In this document: positions 13,251 to 26,130 of the stretch, one piece after another
Layout of the letters: each line of letters starts with the position of its first letter
Numbering within the stretch: the first letter of the stretch is position 1
Assembly: GCF_008831285.2 (NCBI RefSeq)
Contig: NC_045138.2
Span: forward strand, 29,423,934-29,483,933
Source: Nymphaea colorata
Lineage: Eukaryota; Streptophyta; Magnoliopsida; Nymphaeales; Nymphaeaceae
Direction: 5' to 3'
Length of the DNA: 60,000 nt
Made by a program: the position numbers and the translations under genes
The notes under the pieces: generated by a model
The model's database searches: none
What the model was told of the DNA's origin: nothing
Seen by the model: only the letters and a program-made list of their open reading frames with translations

Positions 13251-16200
13251 ACAATTTGAACTAGACTGTAGGGACGTTGCCACATCAAGATCCATATGTT
13301 GTTCCCATGTCTCACGAGACTGCTTCCCCTCTTGTTGTACGGGGTTCATCGTGTCTTTCCTACCCATGTTTTTTCATAGTCAATACTTTTGTCTCATCCA
13401 AAAACTGACCATTATGCTGATGCATCTAGTTGGCCGTGCACCGGCTAGGTCTTCAGTCAGCCATTTATTTCTAGTGCATTTGATTGACTTTTTAAACTTG
13501 ATGGTAGGGACGTTGCCTCATCAAGATCCATATGCAGTTCCCAGATCTCACGGGAATGCTTCAACTCTAGTAGTACGAGTTTCATCGCATCAACTGCACC
13601 CATAATGAGACAACCACACATCATTAAGAACTCATCTCTTTAGAGCTCCGTAAGTTACAATTGTTGCTCTCTCTTGCCAAGATGATGAGGCGAAAAGCAC
13701 AAGATTGTCAATAATAATACCCAACAAAGAATATGTTCGTTCATCTCTATTTGTCAAGAATGTGCTCGCAGATTCAACATTCACTTACTTTACCACGACA
13801 CTCAGCCAGCCATTTATTTTAATTTCACATAACGGATATTGTGAACTAGATGGTAGGGACGTTGCCTCATCAAGATCTATATGCAGTTCTCATGTCTCAC
13901 GGCACTGCTTCCCCTTCTGTTGCACGGGGTTTATCGCGCCTTTCCTACCCTTGTTTTCTCATAGTAAAAACTTTTGTCTCACACACAACCTCCATACACT
14001 GACCATGATGCCGATGCATCTAGTTGGCCATGCATCGTATATGTCTTCAGTCAGTATTTATTTCAAGTGCATTTAATTGACAATTTCAACTTGATGGTAG
14101 GGACGCTGCCACATCAAGATCCATACGCAGTTGCAATGTCTCACGGGACTGCTTCCATTTTTGTTGCACGGGGTTCATCGTAACATTTCTACCCTAGTTT
14201 TTTCATAGTCAACACCTTTGTCCAGCACATAACATCCTAAAACTGACCATTATGCCGATGTATCTAGTTGGCCATATATCGGCTATGTCTTCAGTCGGCC
14301 ATGTATTTCAAAAGTGCATTTGATTGACATTTGGAACTTAACCGTAAGGACGTTGCATCATCAAGATACATACGCAGTTCCCATGTCTCACAGGACTGCT
14401 TCCCCTCTTGTTGTACGGGGTTCATCGTATCTTTCTCACCCTTCTTTTTGCATAGTTAATACTTTTTGTCTCACACATAACCTCCTAAAACTGGTAATTA
14501 TGGCGATGCATCTAGTTGGCTATGCATCGGCCATGTCTTAAGTCAACCATCTATTTCAAGTGTATTTCATGAACGTTTTGAACTTGATGGTAGGGACGTT
14601 GCCTCATCAAGATCCATCTGCATTTCTCTTGTCTCACAAGATTGCTTCCCCTATTGTTGCACGGGGTTCATCGTATCCTTCATATCTTAGTTTTTTCATA
14701 GTAAATACTTTTGTCTCACACACAACCTCCATAAACTGACCAGTATGCCGATGCATCTGGTTGGCCATGCATCGGCTATGTCGTCAGTCAGTCATTTATT
14801 TCAAGTGCATTTGATTGACATTTTGAACTAGACGATAGGAGCTTTGCCACATCAAGATCCATATGTTGTTCCCATGTCTCACGAGACTGCTTCCCCTCTT
14901 GTTGTACGGGGTTCATCATGTCTTTCCTACTCATGTTTTTTCATAGTCAATACTTTTGTCTCATCCAAAAACTGACCATTATGCTGATGCATCTAGTTGG
15001 CCGTGCACCGGCTACGTCTTCAATCAGCCACTTATTTCTAGTCCTTTTGATTGACTTTTTAAACTTGATGGTAGGGACGTTGCCTCATCAAGATCCATAT
15101 GCAGTTCCCAGATCTCACGGGAATGCTTCTACTCTTGTTGTACGAGTTTCATCGCATCAATTGCACCCATAATGAGACAACCACACATCATTAAGAACTC
15201 ATCTCTTGAGAGCTCCGTAAGGTACAATTGTTGCTCTCTCTTGCCAAGATGATGAGGCGTGATGCACAAGATTGTCAATAATAATACCAAACAAAGAATA
15301 TGTTCGTTCATCTCTATTCGTCAAGAATGTGCTCGCAGATTCAACATTCACTTACTTTACCACGACACTCAGCCAGCCATCTATTTTAATTTCACATAAC
15401 GGATATTTTGAACTAGACGGTAGGGACGTTGCCTCATCAAGATCCATATGCAGTTCCCATGTCTCACGACACTGCTTCCCCTTCTGCTGCACGGGGTTCA
15501 TCGCATCTTTCCTACCCTTGTTTTCTGATAGTAAATACTTTTGTCTCACACACAACCTCCATAAACTGACCATTATGCCGATGCATCTAGTTGGCCATGC
15601 ATCGAATATGTCTTCAGTCAGTATTTATTTCAAGTGCCTTTAATTGACAATTTCAACTTGATGGTAGGGACGCTGCCACATCAAGATCCATACGCAGTTC
15701 CGATGTCTCACGGGACTGCTTCCCTTTTTGTTGCACGGGATTCATTGCAACATTTCTACCCTAGTTTTTTCATAGTCAACACCTTTGTCAAGCACATAAC
15801 ATCCTAAAACTGACCATTATGCCGATGTATCTAGTTGGCCATATATCGGCTATGTCTTCAGTCAGCCATGTATTTCAAAAGTGCATTTGATTGACATTTT
15901 GAATTTAACCGTAAGGACGTTGCCTCATCAAGATCCATATGCAGTTCCCATGTCTCACAGGACTTCTTCCCCAATTGTTGTACAGGGTTCATCGTATCAT
16001 TCTTACCATACTTTTTGCATAGTTAATACTTTTTGTCTCACACATAACCTCCTAAAACTGGCAATTATGCCGATGCATCTATTTGGCCATGCATCGACCA
16101 TGTCTTCAATCATCCATTTATTTCAAGTGTATTTGATGGACGTTTTGAACTTGATGGTAGGGACGTTGCATCATAAAGATCCATATGCATTTCTCTTGTC

Positions 16201-18999
16201 TCACGAGATTGCTTCCCCTCTTGTTGCACGGGGTTCATCGTATCCTTCATACCCTAGTTTTTTCATAGTAAATACTATTGTCCCACACACAACCTCCATA
16301 AACTGACCATTAGGCCGATGCATCTAGTTGGCCATCCATCGACTATGTCGTTAGTCAGTCATTTACTTCAAGTGTATTTGATTGACATTTTGAACTAGAC
16401 GGTAGGGACGTTGCCACATCAATATCCATATGTTGTTCCCATGTCTCACGAGACTGCTTCCCCTCTTGTTGTACGGGGTTCATCGTTTCTTTCCTACCCA
16501 TGTTTTTTCATAGTCAATACTTTTGTCTCATCCAAAAACTGACCATTATGCTGATGCATCTAGTTGGTCGTGCACCGGCTACATCTTCAGTCAGCCATTT
16601 ATTTCTAGTGCATTTGATTGACTTTTTAAACTTGATGGTAGGGACGTTGCCTCATCAAGATCGATATGAAGTTCCCAGATCTCACGGGAATGCTTCTACT
16701 CTGGTTGTACGAGTTTCATCGCATCAACTGCACCCATAATGAGACAACAACACATCATTAAGAACTCATCTCTTCAGAGCTCCTTAAGTTACAATTGTTG
16801 GTCTATTTTGCCAAGATGATGAGGTGAGATGCGCAAGATTGTCAATAATAATACCAAACAAAGAATATGTTCGTTCATCTCTACTCGTGAAAAATGTGCT
16901 CGCAGATTCAACATTCACTTACTTTACCACGTCACTCAGCCAGCCATCTTTTTTAATATCACATAACGGATATTTTGAACTAGATGGTAGGGACGTTGCC
17001 TGATCAAGATCCATATGCAGTTACCATGTCTCACGGCACTGCATCCCCTTCTGTTGCACGGGGTTCATCGCATCTTTCCTACCCTTGTTTTCTCATAGTA
17101 AATACTTTTGTCTCACACACAACCTCCATAAACTGACCATTATGCCGATGCATCTAGTTGGCCATGCATCGGATATGTCTTCAGTCAGTATTTATTTCAA
17201 GTGCATTTAATTGACAATTTCAACTTGATGGTAGGGACGCTGCAACATCAAGATCCATACGCAGTTCCGATGTCTGATAGGACTGCTTCCCTTTTTGTTG
17301 CACGGGGTTCATCGCAACATTTCTACCCTAGTTTTTTCATAGTCAACAACTTTGTCCAACACATAACATCCCAAAACTGACCATTATGCCGATGTATCTA
17401 GTTGGCCATATATCGGCTATGTCTTCAGTCAGCCATGTATTTCAAAAGTGCATTTGATTGACATTTTGAACTTAACCATAAGGACGTTGCATCATCAAGA
17501 TCCATACGCAGTTCCCATGTCTCACAGGACTGCTTCCCCTCTCGTTATACGGGGTTCATCGTATCTTTCTTACCCTAGTTTTTGCATAGTTAATACTTTT
17601 TGTCTCACACATAACCTCCTAAAACTGGCAATTATGCCGATGCATCTAGTTGGCCATGCATCGGTCATGTCTTCAATCATCCATTTATTTCAAGTGTATT
17701 TGATGGACGTTTTGAACTTGATGGTAGGGACGTTGCATCATCAAGATCCATATGCATTTCTCTTGTCTCACGAGATTGCTTCCCCTCTTGTTGCACGGGG
17801 TTCATCGTATCCTTCATATCCTAGTATTTTCATAGTAAATACTTTTGTCTCACACACAACCTCCATAAACTGACCATTATGCTGATGCATCTAGTTGGCC
17901 ATGCATCGGCTATGTCGTCAGTCAGTCATTTACTTCAAGTGCATTTGATTGACATTTTGAACTAGACGGTAGGGACGTTGCCACATCAAGATCCATATGT
18001 TGTTCTCATGTCTCACGAGACTGCTTCCCCTCTTGTTGTACAGGGTTCATCGTGTCTTTCCTACCCATGTTTTTTCATAGTCAATACTTTTGTCTGATCC
18101 AAAAACTGACCATTATGCTGATGCATCTAGTTGGTCGTGCACTGGCTACGTCTTCAGTCAGCCATTTATTTCTAGTGCATTTGATTGACTTTTTAAACTT
18201 GATGGTAGCGACGTTGCCTCATCAAGATCCATATGCAGTTCCCAGATCTCACGGGAATGCTTCTACTCTGGTTGTACGAGTTTCATCGCATCAATTGCAC
18301 CCATAATGAGACAACCACACATCATTAAGAACTCATCTCTTGAGAGCTCCGTAAGTTACAATTGTTGCTCTCTCTTGCCAAGATTATGAGGCGAGATGCA
18401 CAAGATTGTCAATAATAATACCAAACAAAGAATATGTTTGATCATCTCTATTCGTCAAGAATGTAATCGCAGATTCAACATTCACTTACTTTACCACGAC
18501 ACTTAGCCAGCCCTCTATTTCAATATCACATAACGGATATTTTGAACTAGATGGTAGGGACGTTGCCTCATCAAGATCTATATGCAGTTCTCATGTCTCA
18601 CGGCACTGCTTCCCCTTCTGTTGCACGGCGTTCATCGCATCTTTCCTACCCTTGTTTTCTCATAGTAAATACTTTTGTCTCACACACAACTTCCATAAAC
18701 TGACCATTATGCCGATGCATCTAGTTGGCCATGCATCGGATATGTCTTCAGTCAGTATTTATTTCAAGTGCATTTAATTGACAATTTCAACTTCATGGTA
18801 GGCACGCTGCCACATCAAGATCCATACGCAGTTCCGATGTCTCACGGGACTGCTTCCCTTTTTGTTGCACGGGGTTCATCGCAACATTTCTACCCTAGTT
18901 TTTTCATAGTCAACACCTTTGTCCAGCACATAACATCCTAAAACTGACCATTATGCCGATGTATCTAGTTGGCCATATATCGGCTATGTCTTCAGTCAG
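13251..18999. repeat. Satellite array, right flank: older higher-order repeats
   Basis: The same monomer order as the core, with equivalent points at 14,314, 15,881, 17,448 and 19,015, a steady 1,567-bp period. Copies differ from one another and from the core by scattered substitutions and small indels. Private variants such as GCACGGCGTTC near 18,625 identify sub-lineages. Linker segments fall near 13,600, 15,165, 16,735 and 18,300. No gene is seen. Confidence 0.93.
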
Positions 19000-19560
19000 C
19001 CATGTATTTCAAAAGTGCATTTGATTGACATTTGGAACTTAACCGTAAGGACGTTGCATAATCAAGATACATACGCAGTTCCCATGTCTCACAGGACTGC
19101 TTCCCCTCTTGTTGTATGGGGTTCATCGTATCTTTCTTATCCTAGTTTTTGCATAGTTAATACTTTTTGTCTCACAAATAACCTCCTAAAACTGGCAATT
19201 ATGGCGATGCATCTCGTTGGCCATGCATCGGCCATGTCTTCAGTCATCCATCTATTTCAAGTGTATTTCATGGACGTTTTGAACTTGATGGTAGGGACGT
19301 TGCCTCATCAAGATCGATATGCATTTCTCTTGTCTCACGAGATTGCTTCCCCTCTTGTTGCACGGGGTTCATCGTATCCTTCATATCCTAGTTTTTTCAT
19401 CGACAATACTTTTGTCTCACACACAACCTCCATAAACTGACCAGTATGCCGATGCATCTGGTTGGCCATGCATCGGCTATGTCGTCAGTCAGTCATTTAT
19501 TTCAAGTGCATTTGATTGACATTTAGAACTAGACGGTAGGGACGTTGCCACATCAAGATG
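19000..19560. repeat. Core-like tract inside the diverged flank
   Basis: About 560 bp carrying the private variants of the core, for example GTTGCATAATCAAGATACAT and ATGGCGATGCATCTCG, with only about five differences seen by eye (GATCGATATGC, CATCGACAAT and GTTCCCATG among them). Sequence on both sides belongs to the older flank type. This is either the source of the core or a patch copied from it. Confidence 0.75.
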
Positions 19561-20640
19561 CATATGTTGTTCCCATGTCTCACGAGACTGCTTCCCCTCT
19601 TGTTGTACGGGGTTCATCGTGTCTTTCCTACCCATGTTTTTTCATAGTCAATACTTTTGTCTCATCCAAAAACTGACCATTATGCTGATGCATCTAGTTG
19701 GTCGTGCACCGGCTACGTATTCAGTCAGCCATTTATTTCTAGTGCATTTGATTGTCTTTTCAAACTTGATGGTAGGGACGTTGCCTCATCAAGATCTATA
19801 TGCAGTTCTCATGTCTCACGGCACTGCTTCCCCTTCTGTTGCACGGCGTTCATCGCATCTTTCCTACCCTGGTTTTCTCATAGTAAATACTTTTGTCTCA
19901 CACACAACCTCCATAAACTGACCATTATGCCGATGCATCTAGTTGGCCATGCATCGGATATGGCTTCAGTCAGTATTTATTTCAAGTGCATTTAATTGAC
20001 AATTTCAACTTCATGGTAGGCACGCTGCCACATCAAGATCCATACGCAGTTCCGATGTCTCACGGGACTGCTTCCCTTTTTGTTGCACGGGGTTCATTGC
20101 AACATTTCTACCCTAGTTTTTTCATAGTCAACAACTTTGTCCAGCACATAACATCCTAAAACTGACCATTATGCCGATGTATCTAGTTGGCCATATATCG
20201 GCTATGTCTTCAGTCAGCCATGTATTCAAAAGTGCATTTGATTGACATTTTGAACTTAACCATAAGGACGTTGCCTCATCAAGATCCATACGCAGTTCTC
20301 ATTCTCACAGGACTGCTTCCCCTCTTGTTGTACGGGGTTCATCGTATCTTTCTTACCCTAGTTTTTGCATAGTTAATACTTTTTGTCTCATACGTAACCT
20401 CATAAAACTGGCAATTATGCCGATGCATCTAGTTGGCCATGCATTGGTCATGTCTTCAGTCATCCATTTATTTCAAGTGTATTTAATGGACGTTTTGAAC
20501 TTGATGGTAGGGACGTTGCATCATCAAGATCCATATGCATTTCTCTTGTCTCACGAGATTGCTTTCCCTCTTGTTGCACGGGGTTCATCGTATCCTTCAT
20601 ATCCTAGTTTTTTCATAGTAAATACTTTTGTATCATACAT
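19561..20640. repeat. Shortened higher-order repeat lacking the linker monomer
   Basis: The interval from 19,016 to the equivalent point at 20,233 is 1,217 bp instead of 1,567. The missing 350 bp is one linker-bearing monomer. Near 19,760-19,810 the sequence passes directly from the fourth-monomer type to the post-linker type inside the shared GACGTTGCCTCATCAAGATC. The part from about 19,787 on shares private variants with 18,570-19,000, so it looks like a duplicate of that stretch joined by unequal exchange. Confidence 0.75.
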
Positions 20641-21806
20641 GACCTCTTAAAACTGACCATTATGCCGATGCATCTAGTTGGCCATGCATCGGCTATGTCA
20701 TCAGTCAGTCATTTATTTCAAGTTCATTTGATTGACATTTTGAACTAGACGGTAGGGACGTTGCCACATCAAGATCCATATGTAGTTGTCATGTCTCACG
20801 GGACTGCTTCCATTGTTGTTGTACGAGTTTTATCGCATCTTTCCTACCCTAGTTTGTTTCACAGTAAATACTTTTGTCTCACACATAACCTTTTAAAACT
20901 GATCATTATGCCGATGCATCTAGTTGGCCATGCATCCGTTATGTCTTCACTACGCCATTTATTTCAAGTGCATGTGATTGACATTTTTAACTTGATGGTA
21001 GGGATGTTGCCAAATCAATATCCATATGCAATTTGCATGTCTCAAGGGACTGCTTCCCCACTTGTTGTACGGGGTTCATCGTATATTTTCTACCCCAGTT
21101 TTTTCATTGTCAATACTTTTGTCTCACACATAACCTCCCAAAACTAACCATTATGCCCATGCATCTAGTTGGCCATGCATCGGCTATGTCTTGAGTCCGC
21201 CATTTAATTCGAGTGCAGGTCATTGACATTTTGAATTTGATGGTAGGAACGTTGCCTCATCAATATCCATATCCAGTTCCCATATCTCACGGGACTGCTT
21301 CCCCTCTTGTTGTACGAGATTCATCGCATCTTTCCTACCTTAGTTTTTTTATAGTCAATACTTTTGTCTCATACATAGCCTCTTAAAACTGATCAATATG
21401 TCGATGCATCTAGTTGGCTATGCATCGGCTATGTCCTCAGTCAGCCATTTATTTCAAAAGCATTTCATTAACATTGTCAATTTCATGGTAAGGACGTTGC
21501 CTCATCAAGATCTATATGCAGTTCCCATGTCTCACGGGACTGCTTCCCCTCTTGCTGTACGAGGTTCATCGTATCTTTCCTACCCAAATTTTTTCATAGT
21601 CAATACTTTTGTTTCACAAATAACCTCCTAAAACTAACCATCATGCCGATGCATTTAGTTGGCCATGCATCGGCCATGTCTTCAATCAGCCATGTTTTTC
21701 AAGTGCATTCGATTGACATTTTGAAATTGATGGTACGGACGTTGCCTCATCAAGATCCATATGGAGTTCCCATGTCTCAAGGGACTGCTTCCCCCTTTGT
21801 TGCACG

Positions 21807-21888
21807 GGGTTCATCGCAACCTTCCTACCCTAATTTTTTCATGGTCAGGGGGTTCATCGCAACCTTCCTACCCTAATTTTTTCATAGT
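21807..21888. repeat. About 42-bp direct duplication within one monomer
   Basis: The stretch beginning GGGTTCATCGCAACCTTCC and ending TTTTTTCATGGTCA or TTTTTTCATAGTCA occurs twice in a row. The copies differ at one base near the end. It is a local slippage or short unequal-exchange event. Confidence 0.85.
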
Positions 21889-24395
21889 CAACACTTTTGT
21901 CTTGCACATAACCTCCTAAAATAGACCATTATGCCGCTAGTTGGCCATGTATCGACTATGTCTTCAGTCAGCCATCTATTTCAAAAGTGCATTTGATTGA
22001 CATTTTGAACTTGATGGTAGGAACGTTGCCTTATCAAGATCCACATGCAGTTCCAATGTCTCACGCCACTGCTTCCCCACTTGTTGTACGGGGTTCATCG
22101 TATCTTTCCTACCCTAGTTTTTCCATAGTCAATACCTTTGTCTCACACATAACCTCCTAAAACTGACCATTAAGCCGATGCATCTAGTTGGCCATGCATC
22201 GACCATGTCTTCAGTCATCCATTCATTTCAAGTGTATTTGATTGACATTTTGAACTTGATGGTAGGGACGTTGCGTGATCAAGATACATAAGTAGTTCCC
22301 ATGTCATACGAGACTGCTTCCCCTCTTGTTGTACGGGGTTCTTCGTTATCTTACCTATCCTTGTTTTTTCATAGTCAATACTTTTGTTTCACACATGACC
22401 TCCTAAAACTCACATTTATGTCGATGCATCTAGTTGGCCGAAGTCTTCAGTCAGCCATTTATTTTAAGTGCATTTGATTGACAATTTGAACTTGATGGTA
22501 GGGACGTTTCCTCATCAAGATTCAGATGCAGTTCATATGTCTCACAGGACGGCTTCCCCTTTTGTTGTACGGGGTTCATCGCATCTTTCCTACCCTAGTT
22601 TTTTTCACAGTGAATACTTTTGTCTCACACATAACCTCCTAAAAGTGACCATTATGTTGATGCATCTAGTTGGTCATCCATCGGCTATGTCTTGAGTCTG
22701 CCATTTATTTCATTCAATCTGTCATTTATTTCAAGTGCATGTGACTGACATTTTTAACATGATGGTAGGGACATTGACTCATTAATATCCATATGTAGTT
22801 CACATGTCTCACGAGACTACTTCCCCACTTGTTGTACGGGGTTCATCGTATCATTTGTGCCAATAATAAGACGATCACACATCATTAACAACTCATCTCT
22901 TGAGTGCTTCTTAAGTTATAAGTGTCGCTCTTTCTGGCCAAGACGATGAGGCGAGATGCACAAGATTGTCAACAATAATCCCAAACAAAGTCTATGTTCG
23001 TTTATCTCTATTCATCAAGAATGCTCTCGTAGAGGCAACATTCCCTTACTTTACCACGACAATCAACCACCCATTTATTTTAATTTCACATATCTGACGT
23101 TTTGAACTTGATGGTAGGGACGTTGCCTCATGAAGATCCATATGCAGTTCTCATGTCTCACGAGACTGGTTCCCCTTTTGTTGTACGGGGTTCATCGCAT
23201 CTTTCCTACCCTAGTTTTTTCATAGTCAATACTTGTCTTATACATAACCTCCTAAAACTGACCATTATGCCGATGCATCTAGTTGGCTATGCATTGGCTA
23301 TGTCTTCAGTCTGCCATTTTTTTCAAGTGTATGTGATTGACATTTTTAATTTGATGGTAGGGACGTTGCCTCATCAATATTCATATGCAATTCGCATGTC
23401 TCATGGGACTGCATTCCCTCTTGTTGTACGGGATCCATCGTATCTTTCCTACCCTAGTTGTTTCATAGTCAATACTATTATCTCACACATAATCTCCTAA
23501 AACTGACCATTTTGCCGATGTATCCAGTTGGCCATGCATTGGTTGTGTCTTCAGTCTGCCATTTATTTTAATTGCATTTGATTGACATTTTTAACTTGAT
23601 GGTGGAGATGTTGCTTCATCAACATCGTTTAGCAGTTCCCAGGTCTCACGCAATAGCTTTTCCTCTGGTTGTAGAGGTTTCATCGTATCTTTTGCGCCCA
23701 TAATGAGACGTTCACACATCATTCACATCTCATCCCTTGAGTAATCCTTCAATTATAAGTGTCGCTCTCTCTTGCCAAGACGATGAGGAGAGATGTTAAT
23801 CCCAAACAAAGTTTATGTTCATTCGTCTCTATTTGTCAAGATTGTGCTCCCACATGCAATATCTGCTACTTTACCTCGACAACTAACCAGCCATTTATTT
23901 TAATTGCACATAACTGACACTTTGAACTTGATGGTAGGGACTTTGCCTCATCAGGATCCATATGCCAATAGTATTGCATGTCCTCGCACTTATATAATAT
24001 TGCATGTTTTTCATAGTCAATACTTTTGTCTCACGCATGACCTCCTAAAACTAACCATTATGCTGATGCATCTAGTTGGCCACGCATTGGTTGTGTCATC
24101 AGTTAGTCATTTATTTCAATTGCATTTGATTGACATTTTTGACTTGATGGTGGGGACGTCGCTTCATCAACATCCTTAGCAGTTCCCAGGTCTCATGGGA
24201 CTGCTTCTCTTCTTGTTGTACGGGGTTCAGCGTATCTTTGCGTCATAATGAGACAACACATCTCATCTCTTGAGTGCTCCTTATGTTATATATGTCGCTC
24301 TCTCTTGGCAAGACGATGAGGCGAGATGCGAAAAAATTGTCAATAATAGCCCCAAACAAAGCATATGTTTGTTCATCACTATTCGCCAAGAATGT

Positions 24396-24515
24396 CCCCC
24401 ATCTGGTCTCAAAATGCAGGAGGCGGCATGATGTTTCGACAATGAAAAATACGCCTTAAGTAGAAGAACATTTAGTTAACTGTTTTTATTATGCCCTCGG
24501 ACTTTTCTAGTATTG
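24396..24515. other. Non-satellite insert in the degenerate array edge
   Basis: About 120 bp (from CCCCCATCTGGTCTC to CTCGGACTTTTC) with no similarity to the monomer or the linker, between recognisable linker sequence and the monomer element TTTTTCATTGTCATTAC. No terminal repeats or coding sense were seen. It may be a small insertion or replaced satellite. Confidence 0.5.
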
Positions 24516-24919
24516 CGTGTTTTTCATTGTCATTACTTTTGTTTCACACATAACTTCCTAAAACTGACCATTATGCTGATACATCTAGTTGGCCATGCAT
24601 TGGCTGAGTCATTAGTCAACCATTTATTTGCATCTAATTGACATTTTTAACTTTATGATAGGGACGTTGCTTCATCAACATCCTTGAGCAGTTCACAGGT
24701 CTCATGGGACTGCTTCCCCTCTTGTTGTATGGGGTTCATCGTATCATTTGCACTCATAATGAGGCAAATCACACACCATTCACATCTCATACCTTGAGTG
24801 CACCTTAATTTATAAGTGACGTTGTCTCTTGCCAAGACGATGAAGCAAGATGCACAAGATTGTCAATAATAATCGCAAACAAAGTCTATGTTTATTCATC
24901 ACTGTTCGTGAATATATTA

Positions 24920-25360
24920 CTAAGGTTTGTATCATATATGTGTATGCATTGTTATGCACATCGTGTAATATATCAATCTTATAATGAACGAAAATTATTA
25001 TTTTATACACAGGAACATATGATTTATCCGAGAAACAAAGTTGTCAAAACCAGGCTGAATGACTGAGTCAACCCAACAAGTCACAGACTCACAAATCAAT
25101 TCACCACGAGTCGAATCCCGAGTCACTGGGTTTTAAAACCTTGTGTTTGACATCATATTCCTTTCGACTCCTCGAGCCTGTTACTGCTTTATCACGCATT
25201 TAATTTACATCTACCATGTGCAAACCACCTCTAACAGTATCTCCACATCTAGGATTGACTTGGGAGCCTTCCCTCTTTCCTCCTTGCTAATACGTCTGAC
25301 CTACATCCTTAATATCGAGAGAAACTAGGTGTGAAAATTAACTATTCTCATCATGTTTTT
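24920..25360. other. Spacer between satellite edge and seed-like region
   Basis: AT-rich sequence with no monomer match. It includes a short stretch around 25,080-25,140 with repeated GAGTC/GACTC elements. No coding region or RNA gene was recognised. Confidence 0.5.
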
Positions 25361-26130
25361 ACACTTTCCCAGCCTTGCGCAGTTTCCATTGTCATTTTTG
25401 GAGTCTCATGTCTAAGCTCCTGAATGGCTTTTGTACTGATGCTTGTAGTTGGCCATGTGAGAAACTCGGCATTGGAACCCTCCAACCTACTATTGTTGGT
25501 AATGAAGAGGTGCAACAATTTCTAGATTTCACCACAAAAGGTTAGAGTGATTATGCTATCTGGGGTTGTAGGTGTTGCATTAGGAATCATAGCCCGCCTA
25601 CCAAACCCTTTTCTATGCTTGTACTGGTTTCTCACAATACTTTTAGAACTGCAATGCATAAGACACTGAGTTTCCACATGAGTATGTCCCATTCACTGTT
25701 TGAATGAGTGTCAATATTTGCTCCAACTAATCTCCAATTTTATCCATCCTTTTGCACCAATAACGGAATGATAATACCTCACATATTCCTCATCTCTTGA
25801 GTGCTCCCAAAGACATCTATGGCACTCTCTCTTGCATAGATGATGAGGCAGGATGCGTAGAATTGTCATTAAGTCTCAAAGAAAGCTGATGCTTCTTCAT
25901 TGCTTTTCATCATGAATGTAACCCCAAATGCTGCATCTGCCATTTGTCTATGCTTACGAGTTAACTTATCATAAAAATATTGCACCAACTGCTATTTTGG
26001 ATTTTGATTGTGGGGACATTGCCACATAAGATCCTTGAGTAGTTCCCACATCTCAGGGGATTACGCCCCAGTCCCCCTCTTCTTGTACATAATTGGTTAT
26101 AGTTTTTCCATATTGGTTCATTTTACCAAT
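25360..26130. repeat. Single-copy, diverged relatives of the satellite monomer and linker (candidate seed)
   Basis: At 25,385-25,465, TTCCATTGTCATTTTTGGAG, GTCTCATGTCTAAGCTCCTG and GATGCTTGTAGTTGGCCATG follow the monomer order (CATTGTC, GTCTCACACATAACCTCCT, GATGCATCTAGTTGGCCATG). At 25,755-25,935, CCTCATCTCTTGAGTGCTCC, CTCTCTCTTGC and GATGATGAGGCAGGATGC follow the linker order. At 26,008-26,100, GTGGGGACATTGCCACAT, AGTTCCCACATCTCAGGGGA and CCCCCTCTTCTTGTAC follow the monomer body. Unlike in the array, these pieces occur once and are separated by unique sequence. I infer ancestry or a very old array end. The minus strand has some open stretches, but no protein was recognised. Confidence 0.6.

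Larger units (their letters stand above)
20641..24920. repeat. Satellite array, degenerate monomeric edge
   Basis: Monomers at about 245-bp spacing (dyads near 20,666, 20,912, 21,159, 21,403 and 21,648) without a regular HOR. Divergence rises toward the right, with truncated monomers and four shortened linker segments. Many dyads are damaged. The dyad-free piece near 23,935-24,030 and the foreign insert at 24,396-24,515 break the periodicity. The last recognisable linker ends near 24,905. Confidence 0.9.

Noticed and set aside
15129-15573. Minus-strand open stretches in the satellite as genes
   Set aside because: They exist in only some copies and are broken in others. The apparent similarity to minus-strand stretches near 24,700 is only shared repeat sequence.
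270-23500. Dozens of plus-strand open frames of 75-142 codons in the satellite, many identical between copies
   Set aside because: Many begin at GTG, all follow the repeat period, monomer length is not a multiple of three, and the diverged copies accumulate changes without sign of codon constraint. Identity among copies reflects DNA homogenisation, not protein conservation.
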